Below are positions 35,551 to 46,920 of a stretch of 64,000 bases of DNA, piece after piece; position 1 is the first letter of the stretch, and the number at the start of each line of letters is the position of its first letter. This DNA comes from Leclercia adecarboxylata (lineage in GTDB: Bacteria > Pseudomonadota > Gammaproteobacteria > Enterobacterales > Enterobacteriaceae): positions 3,472,001 through 3,536,000 of the forward strand of contig LR590464.1 in NCBI GenBank assembly GCA_901472455.1. The letters run 5' to 3'. The notes beneath the pieces are model-generated. The model did no database searches and was not told the origin of the DNA. It saw only the letters and a list, made by a program, of their open reading frames with translations. The translations under genes and the position numbers were made by a program.

Positions 35551-36097
35551 TTAAAGATCTTCCGGCCACGGGAAGCATTCCGCCGTGATCTCCGGCGTGT
35601 GGTAATAATTCTGTAAAGCCTTGATCAAGCGCGCCGGACGTTCCGGGATGCCTTTCTCAAGGTAGTCCATCACCTGCGCGTGAACGCGGCGCTGGAAGAC
35701 AATACGGTCTGGCTCGAAGTCGCCTTCGAGGTTGTCACAGCTGACGTTGAACGGGAATCCTGCCGCCACGCAGAACAACCACTCCAGCGCCTGAGGTTTC
35801 ACTTCCACATCTTCAAACTGCCCCTGGGTTGCGGCGTCACGTCCGTCCGGGCAGTACCAGTAGCCAAAGTCCACCAGCTCGCGACGTGCTTTTCCTGCAA
35901 TACACCAGTGCGATATCTCATGCAAACCGCTGGCATAAAAGCCATGGTGCGAACACGATACGGTTATACGGAAGCTCGGCATCTGCTGGAAGATAGATCG
36001 GTTCGTCGTCGCCTTTAATCAGACGGGTATTAAAATCATCAGCAAAGCAGCTGTCGAAAATCTCAATCAGCTGTTCATATTTATGCGTACTGTTCAT
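35551..36097 (-). CDS. epmC: EpmC (YfcM), EF-P hydroxylase
   Basis: EpmC hydroxylates the beta-lysylated Lys34 of elongation factor P. It starts [14 protein letters not shown]. The metal-binding region [20 protein letters not shown] is clear, followed by [13 protein letters not shown]. An extra C near 35945 breaks the frame at RIVFAHGFYASG. Corrected length is 181 residues (E. coli 182). The start ATG shares one base with the yfcA stop. Confidence 0.94.
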
Positions 36098-36906
36098 TAG
36101 TTCATCCCCAACCAGTGGAGGATCTCCTGTCCGTGGCTGTCATAAAGAAGTTTGGCACTCATGACGGCCGAGACAATGACAATCATCGGACGGATGAGCT
36201 GTTGCCCTTTGCTTAATACCAGGCGCGATCCAACCCGTGCGCCCAGAAACTGCCCGACCATCATCACAAAGCCGGTTGCCCAGATCACCTTCCCGCCGAT
36301 GATAAACAGCAGCAGGCCACCCAGGTTAGAAGTGGCGTTCAGCACCTTGGCGTGCGCGGTGGATTTAGCAAGATTAAAACCGGCCAGCGTTACAAAGGCC
36401 AGAGCGTAAAACGACCCGGCGCCGGGGCCGAAAAAGCCGTCATAGAAGCCGACGCAGCCCCCGGCGATCAGGGCAAACGGCAATCCGTGCAGACGACGCT
36501 GCCGGTCCTCCTCCCCGGAGTTTTGGCATCAGCAAAAAGTAGAGACCAATACAAATCACGAGGATCGGCAAATCTGGCGCAACACGTCGGACTGCACGTG
36601 CTGAACCAGCAGCGCGCCACTGGTGGACCCGATAAAGGTCATCAGGATATTGAGCTTCTGATCGGCAAGGCTCACCACCTTGCGGCGGATAAAATAGATC
36701 GACGCGGATAAGGAGCCCCCGCAGGCTTGCAGCTTGTTGGTTGCCAGCGCCTGCGCCGGGCTCATCCCCGCCGCCAGCAGGGCCGGAACGGTCAGCAGCC
36801 CGCCGCCGCCGGCCAGGGCGTCAATAAATCCGGCCAGCATGGCGATAAAAAACAGCCCCGCCAGCAGCAGTGGCGACACCATAAACAACTCTATAAATTG
36901 GTCCAT
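36097..36906 (-). CDS. yfcA: YfcA, TauE/SafE-family membrane protein
   Basis: An inner-membrane TSUP (TauE/SafE) permease, probable sulfur- or anion-type substrate exporter; its substrate is not established. The first half (FIDALAGGGGLLTVPALLAA) and second half (GGCVGFYDGFFGPGAGSFYA) each carry the family repeat motif. Indels near 36570 and 36515 split the frame between DVLRQI and MPFALIAGG. I start at ATG 36906, overlapping the mepA stop (TGATG). Corrected length is about 269 residues. Confidence 0.92.
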
Positions 36907-37730
36907 CACAGGGCATGCTCATCCAGTAGCGCCTGGCAGGAAGGCGGCAACGGAGGCGGTGTCTTCTTCTCAGGCTTGGTGGTTCCAGGTTTCGCTGGCT
37001 CAAACCAGCTTTGTAATTCCGCGCCGCAGCCATCGCCTGGCGGCGGTAACGGTTGGTCTTCACACTCGAGGCTGTTCGCCGGGCAACGCAGGCGCACGTG
37101 CATATGCGCGCGGTGCTGGAACCACGGTCGCACTTTACGCAGCCAGTCGCGGTCGGTTCCGGCATCCTGGCAGAGCTGCTGCTTGATGGCCGGGTTGACG
37201 AAAATGCGCGTCACGTCGTTATCTTCCGCCGCCAGCTTAATCATGCTGGAGACCTCCTGCGACCAGCGCGACGGCACCACATGCTTACCGTCGCTGGCGA
37301 CCAGATCGAGCGCCTGTGGCTTCAGCAGCTGGGAAGATGACCAGCGCGTTTTCGGCAGCTGGAGGAAGATATCCACATCCAGCCCGGTCTGATGGCTGGC
37401 ATGACCGCCGTTGAAACGCCCTCCGGCAGGCATCCCCATATCGCCAATCAGCATTGTGCCCAGCCCCAGGTTATGCACCTGATTACCCAGCCGCTGAATA
37501 AACAGCACCAGATCCGGGTGGCCCAAAGTAACGGCGCTGATCGGTACGCATCACCTGAAAGGTGTCGGATTGCAGCGGCAGCGCCTGGCACCGACGATAC
37601 AGCCATTGGAAAACGCGCCAATCGACTGGGCGCTCCCCGCTATCGGGTGGGTGATTTTCTGCCATGGCGTTGCCGCCAGCGAGGCGCCGCTGGCAAGCAG
37701 TGCCAGCAGGGCAATTGCGGTTTTTTTCAT
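36906..37730 (-). CDS. mepA: MepA, penicillin-insensitive murein DD-/LD-endopeptidase
   Basis: A periplasmic LAS-type zinc metallopeptidase that cleaves D-Ala-mDAP cross-links. The signal peptide [19 protein letters not shown] is followed by ATPWQKI. Zinc-site motifs [18 protein letters not shown] and [14 protein letters not shown] are intact. A missing base near 37592 and an extra base near 37525 cancel out. The total is 274 residues, as in E. coli. The start is only 2 bp after the aroC stop. Confidence 0.95.
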
Positions 37731-37732
37731 GG

Positions 37733-38821
37733 TTACCAGCGTGGAAGAGGAGTCGTCACATCCGCATTCTGCGCGCGCTGACGCAGGAAGTGATCCATCA
37801 GCACGATCGCCAGCATCGCTTCTGCGATCGGCACCGCGCGGATCCCAACGCAAGGATCGTGACGCCCTTTGGTGATCATCTCGACTTCTTCGCCCGCGCG
37901 GTTAAGGGTGCGCCCCGGCACAGTAATGCTGGAGGTCGGTTTCAGCGCGATGTGGGCGACAATTTTGCTGCCCGCTGGCTGATGCCGCCGAGCACGCCGC
38001 CCGCGTGGTTGCTCTGGAAGCCGTCTTTTGTTATTTCGTCGCGGTTCTCGCTGCCCCGCAGCGCCACAACGCCAAAACCGTCGCCAATTTCGACGCCTTT
38101 TACCGCGTTGATGCTCATCATTGCATGGGCGATGTCAGCATCCAGGCGGTCGAAGACCGGCTCACCCCAGCCTGGCGGCACACCATCGGCCACGACCGTG
38201 ACTTTAGCCCCGATGGAATCGCCCTCTTTCTTCAGGCCACGCATCAGTTCGTCCAGCGCTTCCAGCTTCGACGCATCTGCGCAGAAGAACGGGTTCTGTT
38301 CAACCTGATCCCAGTCGTTAATCGCCAGCGGAATGTCACCCATCTGGCTCAGACAGCCGCGAATAACGATGCCAAACTTTTGCGCCAGATATTTTTTTGG
38401 CAATCGCGCCAGCGGCGACACGCATGGCGGTTTCGCGGGCGGAGGAGCGTCCGCCGCCGCGGTAGTCACGAAAACCGTATTTTTGCTCGTAGGTGTAATC
38501 AGCGTGCCCCGGACGGAACACGTCCTTGATGGCGCCATAGTCCTGCGAACGTTGATCGGTGTTCTCAATCAGCAGACCAATGCTGGTGCCGGTGGTGCGT
38601 CCTTCAAAGACGCCTGACAGGATTTTGACTTGATCCGGCTCGCGGCGTTGGGTGGTATAGCGCGATGTCCCTGGGCGACGTCTGTCGAGATCGTGTTGTA
38701 AATCGGCTTCGGTCAGTTCGATGCCTGGCGGTACGCCATCAACGATGCAACCCAGCGCCAGACCATGCGACTCACCAAAGGTGGTCACGCGAAATAATTG
38801 TCCAATACTGTTTCCTGCCAT
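37733..38821 (-). CDS. aroC: AroC, chorismate synthase
   Basis: AroC performs the last shikimate-pathway step, EPSP to chorismate, with reduced FMN. It starts [40 protein letters not shown] and [20 protein letters not shown] are diagnostic. Three extra bases (near 38395, 37980 and 37967) break the frame; removing them yields 361 residues ending [14 protein letters not shown], the E. coli size. Confidence 0.96.
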
Positions 38822-38896
38822 CACGGCTCCGTTTTCGTTGTTCTGTGTTGAGCTTTCTGTGTTTGCGCAATGTGAAACGGGCCGAAGCCCGTTGGA

Positions 38897-39829
38897 TTAA
38901 TCTTTATAGATGCTGAAGTATTCACGCGCGGCGAGAAGCTGCGCTTTGGTCAGCATGAAGACGCCGTCGCCACCGTTATCGAACTCGAGCCAGGTGAACG
39001 GCACATCCGGGTATTGCTCCATCAGATGTACCATGCTGTTACCCACTTCACAAATGAGAATGCCGTCATCAGTCAGATAATCCGGCGCGCAGGCGAGGAT
39101 ACGGCGGGTCAGCTTCAGACCATCAGAGCCGGACGCCAGACCGAGTTCAGGTTCATGGCGATATTCGTTCGGCAGGTCGGACATATCTTCTGCGTCAACG
39201 TATGGCGGATTGGTCACAATCAGATCGTACTGCACTTTCGGCAGGTCGCGGAACAGATCGGAACGGATCGGCGTGACGTGATGGATCAGACCGTGCTCTT
39301 CAATATTGTGCTCCGCTACCGCCAGCGCATCAGGGGAGATATCCACGGCATCCACTTCTGCTTCCGGGAAGGCGTAGGCGCAGGCAATGGCGATGCAGGC
39401 GCTGCCAGTACACATATCCAGAATGTGCTCTGGCTGATGGTCAATAAGACCGGCGAACTGGTTATTGATAAGCTCACCGATCGGCGAGCGCGGCACCAGC
39501 ACGCGTTCATCGACAAAGAACTCATGCCCGCAGAACCAGGCTTTATTGGTGAGGTAAGCCACCGGGATACGTTCGTTAACGCGACGGATCACACGTTCAA
39601 CGATGCGGTGTTTCTCGCTGGACGTCAGGCGCGCCGAACGCATATCTTCCGGGATATCCAGAGGCAGATAGAGAGACGGCAGCACTAGCTGCACCGCCTC
39701 ATCCCACGGGTTGTCGGTACCGTGACCGTACCAGATATTGGCCGCGCTGAAACGGCTGACCGCCCAACGCAACATGTCCTGAATGGTTTGCAGCTCATTC
39801 ACCGCTTCATCGACAAAAATTTTATCCAC
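38897..39829 (-). CDS. prmB: PrmB, ribosomal protein uL3 glutamine N5-methyltransferase
   Basis: PrmB methylates Gln150 of ribosomal protein L3. I start at GTG 39829 ([16 protein letters not shown]), giving 310 residues as in E. coli; the longer frame upstream has no homology. The catalytic [10 protein letters not shown] motif (NPPY) and the SAM motif [14 protein letters not shown] are present. The second Gly of the usual TGSGC is Ala here. It is divergent from smrB. Confidence 0.95.
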   Translation of the reverse strand: MDKIFVDEAVNELQTIQDMLRWAVSRFSAANIWYGHGTDNPWDEAVQLVLPSLYLPLDIPEDMRSARLTSSEKHRIVERVIRRVNERIPVAYLTNKAWFCGHEFFVDERVLVPRSPIGELINNQFAGLIDHQPEHILDMCTGSACIAIACAYAFPEAEVDAVDISPDALAVAEHNIEEHGLIHHVTPIRSDLFRDLPKVQYDLIVTNPPYVDAEDMSDLPNEYRHEPELGLASGSDGLKLTRRILACAPDYLTDDGILICEVGNSMVHLMEQYPDVPFTWLEFDNGGDGVFMLTKAQLLAAREYFSIYKD

Positions 39830-39986
39830 TATGTTCTCCAGGGCATGCTCGCTAAATTTTCGGCGGCTAGTGTGCCACGAAGACGGCGATAAATCAGCAC
39901 TGTCGCTAACGGCTTGGGGGTAAAAAATGCGTTTTGCCGCGCGGCGAGTCAGGTACACTGTCGGAAATAAGAGATGAGACGGACCC

Positions 39987-40538
39987 ATGAAAAAGAAAAC
40001 ATCGCTGAGCGAGGAGGATCAAACGCTGTTTCGTCAGCTGATGACCGGCACGCGTAAAATCAAACAGGACACCATCGTCCACCCTCCGTTACGCAAAAAA
40101 GTGAGCGAAGTGCCGGTAAAACGGTTGATCCAGGAGCAGGCCGACGCCAGCCACTATTTTTCCGATGAGTTTCAGCCGCTGCTCAACACCGAGGGCGCAG
40201 TGAAGTATGTGCGTTCGGATGTGAGCCATTTCGAGCTGAAAAAATTGCGTCGTGGGGATTATTCGCCGGAGCTGTTTCTCGATCTGCACGGGTTAACCCA
40301 GATGCAGGCCAAACAGGAACTGGGCGCGCTGATTGCCGCCTGCCGCCGGGAACATGTCTTTTGCGCCTGTGTGATGCACGGCCACGGAAAGCACATTCTT
40401 AAGCAGCAAACCCCGTTGTGGCTTGCTCAACACCCGCACGTGATGGCTTTTCATCAGGCACCCAAAGAGTACGGCGGTGATGCCGCATTACTGGTGCTGA
40501 TTGAAGTGGAAGAGTGGCAACCGCCTGAGCTGCCCTGA
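39987..40538 (+). CDS. smrB: SmrB (YfcN), ribosome rescue endonuclease
   Basis: Intact, 183 residues, equal to E. coli SmrB, which cleaves mRNA upstream of collided ribosomes so that rescue by tmRNA can follow. The C-terminal Smr domain shows the [18 protein letters not shown] (DxH) motif and [20 protein letters not shown] (HGxG). The basic N-terminal extension binds the ribosome. Confidence 0.96.
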   Translation: MKKKTSLSEEDQTLFRQLMTGTRKIKQDTIVHPPLRKKVSEVPVKRLIQEQADASHYFSDEFQPLLNTEGAVKYVRSDVSHFELKKLRRGDYSPELFLDLHGLTQMQAKQELGALIAACRREHVFCACVMHGHGKHILKQQTPLWLAQHPHVMAFHQAPKEYGGDAALLVLIEVEEWQPPELP

Positions 40539-40543
40539 CAGGC

Positions 40544-40572
40544 AGGCGGGTGGCTAAGGCTACCCGCCTGGA
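40544..40572. terminator. Bidirectional terminator-like hairpin smrB/sixA
   Basis: CAGGCGGGTGGC-TAAG-GCTACCCGCCTG (near-perfect stem) lies in the short gap between convergent smrB and sixA, without a long T tract. Confidence 0.6.
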
Positions 40573-40583
40573 TGGGGTTTACG

Positions 40584-41069
40584 TCAGATTGCTTTCGCCA
40601 TCTTCAGATTGCAGGGGCTCATTTGCCAGTTGAACACGCCGACACCCTTTTCATCGAGGGTGACGTTGGCAATGGCAGACGTACTGAACATCGGCGGCGT
40701 TTCGCCCGGGCAGAGTTCAGACACCAGGTAGCCCACTAACGGCAGATGGGAAATCACCAGCGCAGAGGCGACACCTTCATTGCTCAGCACCTGAAGATAG
40801 GCGCTGACCATACCCACATCGCCACAAGGGGTAAGCTCTGGCAGGACATCGACACCGGCAGGCAGATTCATACACTCCCCTACCACTTCCAGTGTCTGTT
40901 CAGCACGCAGGAACGGGCTGACGAGGACACGTTCAATATCCACTTTTTGCCCTTTCAGCCAGGTTGCCATTTGACGGGACTCGTCACAGCCGCAAGGCGT
41001 CAGAGGACGAACAGAGTCACTGGCAGCATCGAGTGCCGCGTCACCGTGACGCATGATAAAAACTTGCAT
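40584..41069 (-). CDS. sixA: SixA, phosphohistidine phosphatase
   Basis: SixA is a small histidine-phosphatase-superfamily enzyme that dephosphorylates phosphohistidine, notably NPr of the nitrogen PTS. Started at MQVFIMRHGDAALDAASDSV it is 161 residues as in E. coli. The catalytic RHG motif is at residues 7-9, and the second catalytic His is in VISHLPLVGYLV. Confidence 0.96.
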   Translation of the reverse strand: MQVFIMRHGDAALDAASDSVRPLTPCGCDESRQMATWLKGQKVDIERVLVSPFLRAEQTLEVVGECMNLPAGVDVLPELTPCGDVGMVSAYLQVLSNEGVASALVISHLPLVGYLVSELCPGETPPMFSTSAIANVTLDEKGVGVFNWQMSPCNLKMAKAI

Positions 41070-41284
41070 ATTGCACCGCTTTTGTTGACCAGGATCACCG
41101 GTGTTAACACCCCGCGTGAACATATCACGAGGTAGAAAACCCGATGGCCGGGCATTGTGCCTGATCCATCCGTTGAATGAAACGCTGTTTTTTACCTCAA
41201 CGGCGTAAGTATAGTCAATGTCTGTTTACAACTTAGACAGCGCCTACCCATTCAACGGCGGATTTACTCTTATTTGACCTTAAT

Positions 41285-43428
41285 TTACAGGGTCAGTTTC
41301 TTTTGCTGGCCAAAATCGCAGCCCTGATCCGCCATTTGCAATAATGTGTCACACGGTGTGAACCGTGGCCCATATTGCACAGCCAGTCGTTGTAAAATCG
41401 CAACAACTTCACCCGCGCCCACGCTATCCATATAGCGGAACGGGCCACCCAGGAAAGGTGGAAAACCTATGCCAAACACTGCGCCAATATCGCCGTCGCG
41501 AGCGTTTCTGATTACACGCTCATCAAAGCAGCGCGCCGCCTCGTTGAGCATCATCATGACGCAGCGCTCTGCGCACTGCGTCGCGGACAGTTTGCCTTCG
41601 CCAGTAGGTTTAATAAGCCCATAAATCGCCGGGTCTACTTGCTTCTTGCTTTTACGCCCTTTCGCATCGTAAAGATAGAAACCGCGTCCATTTTTTCTGC
41701 CTTTGCGATCGTCATTCAAAATTGCAGAAACAATATTTGCAGGCGCGCTAAATCGTTCCCCGTAAGCACTTTCCAGCACAGGTATAATTTTAGTGCCGGT
41801 ATCGATTCCCACCTCATCCAAAAGTTGGATTGGCCCAACGGGGAAACCAAATTTCACCAGCGCATTATCAATGTGATCCACCTTTTCCCCTTCGGTCAGC
41901 AGGCGCATCGCTTCATTGATATAAGGTGCCAGAATGCGGTTAACATAGAACCCGGCCTTATCAGCCACCACTACCGGCGTTTTACCCTGCATTTTTGCCA
42001 GCTTTACAATGGTGGCAACGGTTTGCGGGCTGGTACTGGCGTGAGGAATGACCTCCACCAGCGGCATTTTTTCTACCGGGCTAAAGAAATGCAGCCCGAT
42101 CACCTGTTCGGGACGCGCAGCCTGCGCTGCAATATCGCCAATCGGTAACGATGAGGTGTTGGAAGCAAAGATGGTGTGTGGCGCGCAGTGCGCTTCAACC
42201 TCGGCCACCATCTGCTGTTTCAGGGCCAGATCTTCAAATACCGCCTCAATTACCACGTCGCGATGGCGGAATCCGCTGTAATCCGTCGTACCGGAGATCA
42301 GCGCCAGTTCGCGATCGCGCTCACTGGCTTTGATATGGCGGCGTTTGACCTTCTTATCAAGCAGCTGCCAGCTGTACTGCAGGGCGTGGTTGATGCCTTT
42401 CGGATTGATGTCTTTGATTCGCACCGGTAATTTGCCTTTGCTGGCGCTGACGAAGGCGATACCGCCCCCCATCAGTCCGGCCACCCAGCACACCGATAGC
42501 GTCAAGTGGTGCTGGCTCTGCCTCGCTACCGGGATCTTTTTTTCATCTCAGTGCTGGCAAAAAAGAGGTTGCGCAGCGTCTGTGACTGCGGGGGTCATTG
42601 CCAGCTCGCCAAAGGCTTTGGCCTCAGCCGCATAGCCACTGCTGCTGCCCTGCGTCAGGCCGGTAAGGATAACCTCGAGAATGCGTTTTGCCGCCGGGTA
42701 ATTACCCTGCGTTTTTTGTTCCGTTTTGTTCGCCACCATTTTAAACAGCACCGTGCGTCCCAGCGGGCCTGCCAGCACACGCTCGCGCACCGGTAAGCGA
42801 CGATCGACCGGTTTATCTTTCAGGGCTAACGCCACCGCAGCCTCCAGCAGGATGGCGTGCGGAACCACCTCATCCACCAGCCCGACCTTCAGGGCCTGAC
42901 GTGGGCGCAGCTGTTTGCCGGTAAGGATCATCTCCAGCGCGGTGCTGACACCTACCAGCCGCGGTAGACGTTGGGTGCCGCCCGAGCCGGGCAGTAAGCG
43001 AGCTGCACTTCCGGCAGGCCCAGCACCGTTTTAGCGTCGTCAGTACAAATTCGCCCGTGGCAGGCCAGGGCAAGTTCCAGCCCCCCGCCAAGACAAGCGC
43101 CGTGGATCGCCGCAATCACCGGGATCGGCAGGGCATGAATTTCGGCCATGATTTGCTGTCCCTGACGGGCCAGCGCCTCCGCTTCCTGCGCGCTGCTCGC
43201 GCGGGCAATCATGTTGATATCGGCCCCGGCAATGAAGTTGTCCGGTTTGGCCGAGATAAACACCAGCCCGCGAAGCGTTTTGTTTTCACGGACCTGCTTC
43301 AGGATCGCACGGACCTGGCCGCCAAACTCTGCTTTCAGGGTATTCATCTTTTCGTCTGGTGCATCGATGTCACCACCGCCACGTTTGTCCAGCCGCACAT
43401 TCAGGGTAAATGCCGTTGTCATCTCCAT
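41285..43428 (-). CDS. fadJ: FadJ, multifunctional fatty acid oxidation alpha subunit (FadB-like)
   Basis: FadJ combines enoyl-CoA hydratase and 3-hydroxyacyl-CoA dehydrogenase and works with FadI in anaerobic beta-oxidation. The crotonase oxyanion-hole segment is [20 protein letters not shown], and the NAD-binding domain starts [30 protein letters not shown] and RNGRGFYLY-type segments follow. Frame breaks occur near 42970 and 42540, plus a compensating pair near 43375-43390. Pieces tile E. coli FadJ (714 residues) completely. The start ATG overlaps the fadI stop (TAATG). Confidence 0.95.
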
Positions 43429-44736
43429 TATTCTGCCTCCAGAACCATTGCGGCACCCAGACCACCCGCCGCGCAGGCTGTGACCAGGCCAAACCCGCCG
43501 CCGCGACGGCGCAACTCATGCAGCGTCTGGGTGATCATCCGCGCGCCGGTTGCCGCGAAGGGGTGGCCATAGGCAATGGAGCCACCCAATACGTTAAATT
43601 TGCTTTCATCCACTTCGCCTGTGGCGTGAGTGCGGCCTAACACATCGCGGGCAAAGCGTTCGCTACCCAGCAGTTGCAGGTTAGCCAGAGTCTGGGCGGC
43701 AAAGGCTTCGTGCATGTCGATAAGCGTCAGGTCGTTCATCGTCAGTCCGGCACGCTCCAGCGCCAGCGGCGTGGACCAGGCTGGCCCCAGCAGCATGTCC
43801 TGCCAGACATCAATGGCGGTAAAGGCATAGCTGCGCAAATAGCCCGAGCGGGATCAAGCCCAGCTCTCTGGCGCGCGATTCGGTCATCAGGATCACCGCG
43901 CCGCCCCATCGGTTAACGGCGTGCTGTTGGCGGCGGTTACGGTGCCGTGCTTACGGTCGAATGCCGGACGCAGTTTGGCGTAATCCGCCAGCGTCGAGGT
44001 GCCGCGGATATTATTGTCTTCGCTTAATGGTTCGCGGAACGGCGGGGTGTAAGCGGTCATCACCTCTCCAGTCAGCTTGCCTTCCGCCCAGGCCTGGGCG
44101 GCGCGTTGATGCGAGCGATGCGCCAGTGCATCCTGCTGTTCGCGGGTGATGCCATAGGTCTTCGCCATCTGTTCAGCGTATCGCCCATCCGCAGGCCGTT
44201 GAGTACTCCGCGACGGCAGGCGGGACGGGAAGCAGATCGCGCAGACGCAGGCGCGAGAAGAGGGATAAACGCTGCCCGGTGGTACGGGCCTTGTTGACGT
44301 CCACCAGCACGCGGGCGAGCTTCTTGCTGACGCCAATCGGCAGAACGGATGACGAGTCAGCGCCGCCGGCGATCCCGGCGCGTATGGTGCCCGTCATCAG
44401 GCTTTCTGCGACGTTCGCCACCGCCTGAAAACTGGTCGCACAGGCGCGGCTGACGCTGTAGGCATCGGTGTGGACATTCATCCCGGTGCCCAGCACGATT
44501 TCACGGGCGATATTGGGCGCTTCCGGCATTTGTACCACCTGGCCAAAAACCAGCTGCTCAATCACCTCAGGAGGTATTTCGCTGCGAGCCAGCAACTCCC
44601 CCACTACCATTTTTCCCAGATCGACTGCAGGTATGCCATGAAAAGCCGTCGCCTGACGGGCAAATGGCGTACGTAATCCACTGACAATGGCAATGCGATC
44701 ACCCTGGCGGGTGACTAGCGGTAATGCCTGACTCAT
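43428..44736 (-). CDS. fadI: FadI, 3-ketoacyl-CoA thiolase
   Basis: The thiolase partner of FadJ. It starts [20 protein letters not shown]. The active-site Cys is in [38 protein letters not shown] carries the catalytic His, and [15 protein letters not shown] ends the protein. Indels near 44185, 43900 and 43845 split the frame. The span corresponds to the normal ~436 residues. A FadR-type site lies upstream at 44766-44782. Confidence 0.95.
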
Positions 44737-44765
44737 AACGCTCCCCTGTGAATAACAAATGCGCA

Positions 44766-44782
44766 AAGTGGTCTGACCTGAT
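44766..44782 (-). promoter_or_regulatory. FadR operator-like site upstream of fadIJ
   Basis: Minus strand ATCAGGTCAGACCACTT matches the FadR consensus core GGTCNGACC and lies 30-46 bp before the fadI start. This fits derepression of fadIJ by long-chain acyl-CoA. Confidence 0.78.
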
Positions 44783-44859
44783 AACAGTCTTAACCAAATT
44801 TTTACATTAGCCAATCGGGGAGAAGAAAAATTGCGAGCGAAGCCACAGAGCGCAAACGA

Positions 44860-44883
44860 AACGCCTCCGGGAGAGGAGGCGTT
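44860..44883 (-). terminator. Terminator of yfcZ
   Basis: Minus strand AACGCCTCC-TCTCCC-GGAGGCGTT followed by TCGTTT, 9 bp after the yfcZ stop codon. Confidence 0.78.
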
Positions 44884-44892
44884 GAAGGGAAA

Positions 44893-45177
44893 TTAACGCA
44901 GACCGAGCTGGAAAATCAGGGACTCAGCTTCGCAGCTGAACACGAAGTCGATATCCAGGCGTACCCCGCCGTCCACTTCGGTGAAGGTGGAAGAAATGTC
45001 GCAAGGTTCAGACTCAACGCCGCGGGCTTTGGCAGTCAGCGCAGCCAGCGTCTCTTCGGCTTCGGCACGGCTGGCAAATTCACGGCTGTAAGAGGCGGTG
45101 CAATCCGTGTTATCCACGATGGTACCGACATCCATACAGCAGCAAACCGGGGTTTCATCAGCACTGCATTTACTCAT
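44893..45177 (-). CDS. yfcZ: YfcZ, UPF0381 family protein
   Basis: Intact 94-residue conserved protein of unknown function, the size of E. coli YfcZ and its paralogue YiiS. The N-terminus is cysteine-rich (MSKCSADETPVCCCMDVGTI). It is encoded divergently from fadL. Confidence 0.93.
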   Translation of the reverse strand: MSKCSADETPVCCCMDVGTIVDNTDCTASYSREFASRAEAEETLAALTAKARGVESEPCDISSTFTEVDGGVRLDIDFVFSCEAESLIFQLGLR

Positions 45178-45423
45178 AGTAGATTTCCTCTGTTAGTCGC
45201 GCAGGGCGCGAATAGACACAATGCTGATATTTTACGCCCCGCCCTGAGGTGGCTCCAGTTGTTAATGGCGTAAAAACGGGTAAGTGAGCAATATCACACG
45301 TAAAAATGATCTAAAACAAAAATCACCCATTAGGAGGAAGCAACCTGGTCACAATTTTGCCAACCAGATCCCGTTTCGAAAAACATATCGGTAAATATTA
45401 ATAAACAGACTTGCAACATTCTA

Positions 45424-45440
45424 TCTGGTCAGACCTATAC
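45424..45440. promoter_or_regulatory. FadR operator 1 of fadL
   Basis: TCTGGTCAGACCTATAC matches the upstream FadR site of E. coli fadL and the consensus core GGTCNGACC. Confidence 0.88.
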
Positions 45441-45447
45441 TCTCGCC

Positions 45448-45464
45448 ACTGGTCTGATTTCTAA
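45448..45464. promoter_or_regulatory. FadR operator 2 of fadL
   Basis: ACTGGTCTGATTTCTAA matches the second FadR site of E. coli fadL. It is spaced 24 bp from the first, as there. Confidence 0.85.
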
Positions 45465-45548
45465 GTGTTACGACAGACCCTACACTTCGCGCTCCTGTTA
45501 CTCTATGTAACAAATATTGAATAAAAATAACTCAATGAGGTTATGGTC

Positions 45549-46871
45549 ATGAGCCAGAAAACCCTGTTTAAAAAAACTGCGCTCGCAATCGCAGTGGCAA
45601 TCGTCTCCACCTCCGCCTGGTCAGCGGGCTTTCAGTTAAACGAGTTTTCTTCCTCAGGCCTGGGCCGTGCCTATTCCGGGGAAGGTGCTATCGCTGATGA
45701 CGCAGGGAACGCGAGCCGTAACCCTGCCCTGATCATGATGTTTGATCGTCCAACCTTCTCCGCGGGTGCCATCTTCGTTGACCCGGGTGTGGATATCACC
45801 GGGCGCTCCCCAACGGGTGCAAGCCTGAACTCAGATAACATCGCGCCAACGGCATGGGTTCCAAACCTGCACTTTGTCGCGCCAATCAATGAACAATTTG
45901 GCTGGGGCGCATCCGTTACCTCTAACTACGGACTGGCGACCGAGTTTAATAACAACTACGCAGCAGGGGCCTACGGCGGTACAACCGACCTGGAAACCCT
46001 CAACCTGAACCTGAGCGGTGCTTATCGCCTGGATAACCACTGGAGTTTCGGTGCCGGCTTTGATGCTGTCTATGCGAAAGCGAAAATTGAGCGCTACGCG
46101 GGTGACCTGGGCCGCATCGTCGCAGGCTCCGGCAGATTGCCTCCAGCTCTGGCGCGACAGGTCGCGGGGATCCCGGGAGACACCCAGATTGCCTACCTGA
46201 AGGGTGATGAGTGGGGCTTTGGCTGGAACGCCGGTATTCTGTATGAAATCGATAAAAACAACCGGTATGGCTTGACCTACCGTTCTGAAGTAAAAATCGA
46301 TTTCGATGGCGACTATAAGAGCAGCCTGCCTTCCGCCTACAACCAGATTCTGGGCAACTTTGGTCTGCCAATGGGGACGGATGGCCGTACCACTGGCGGT
46401 TCTCTGACCCTGAATTTACCTGAGATGTGGGAACTGTCCGGCTACAACAGAGTCGCGCCGCAATGGGCCGTCCACTATAGCCTGACCTACACCAGCTGGA
46501 GCCAGTTCCAGGAGCTGAAAGCCACTAACAGCGGCGGTGATACGCTTTTCTATAAAGATGAGAGCTTCCGTGACGCTTACCGCATCGCGCTGGGTACCAC
46601 CTACTATATGGATGATAACTGGACGTTCCGTACCGGTATTGCCTTCGATGACAGCCCGGTTCCGGCAGACAAACGTTCTATCTCTATTCCGGACCAGGAT
46701 CGCTTCTGGCTGAGCGCCGGTGCGACCTATGCATTCAACAAAGACGCCTCAATTGATGCGGGTGTCTCGTATATGCATGGTCAGAAAGTGACCTTCCAGG
46801 AAGGCCCATATGAGTTCTCTTCTGAAGGTAAAGCCTGGCTGTATGGCATGAACTTCAACTACGCGTTCTAA
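45549..46871 (+). CDS. fadL: FadL, long-chain fatty acid outer-membrane transporter
   Basis: FadL is a 14-strand beta-barrel that takes up long-chain fatty acids. I choose the second ATG ([20 protein letters not shown]), nine bases from the AGG ribosome binding site; the ATG at 45543 is too close. The signal peptide ends WSA before [20 protein letters not shown], where mature residues 1-3 belong to the hatch. The C-terminal aromatic is FNYAF. Length is 440 residues, close to E. coli (446). Loops around 46100-46200 and 46320-46400 are the divergent parts. Confidence 0.97.
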   Translation: MSQKTLFKKTALAIAVAIVSTSAWSAGFQLNEFSSSGLGRAYSGEGAIADDAGNASRNPALIMMFDRPTFSAGAIFVDPGVDITGRSPTGASLNSDNIAPTAWVPNLHFVAPINEQFGWGASVTSNYGLATEFNNNYAAGAYGGTTDLETLNLNLSGAYRLDNHWSFGAGFDAVYAKAKIERYAGDLGRIVAGSGRLPPALARQVAGIPGDTQIAYLKGDEWGFGWNAGILYEIDKNNRYGLTYRSEVKIDFDGDYKSSLPSAYNQILGNFGLPMGTDGRTTGGSLTLNLPEMWELSGYNRVAPQWAVHYSLTYTSWSQFQELKATNSGGDTLFYKDESFRDAYRIALGTTYYMDDNWTFRTGIAFDDSPVPADKRSISIPDQDRFWLSAGATYAFNKDASIDAGVSYMHGQKVTFQEGPYEFSSEGKAWLYGMNFNYAF

Positions 46872-46884
46872 TCACGTAGTGATA

Positions 46885-46920
46885 AAAAAAGGTGAGCATC
46901 GTGCTCACCTTTTCTTTTTT
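46885..46920 (+). terminator. Terminator of fadL (also mlaA side)
   Basis: AAAAAAAGGTGAGCA-TC-GTGCTCACCTTTTCTTTTTT between convergent fadL and mlaA; A and T tracts on both sides let it act in both directions. Confidence 0.92.

Larger units (their letters stand above)
45178..45548 (+). promoter_or_regulatory. yfcZ-fadL intergenic control region
   Basis: This is a 371-bp non-coding region with two FadR operators near 45424-45464, then a leader ending in the fadL ribosome binding site (AATGAGG at about 45534-45540). The rest is AT-rich, with no gene that I can support. Confidence 0.7.
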
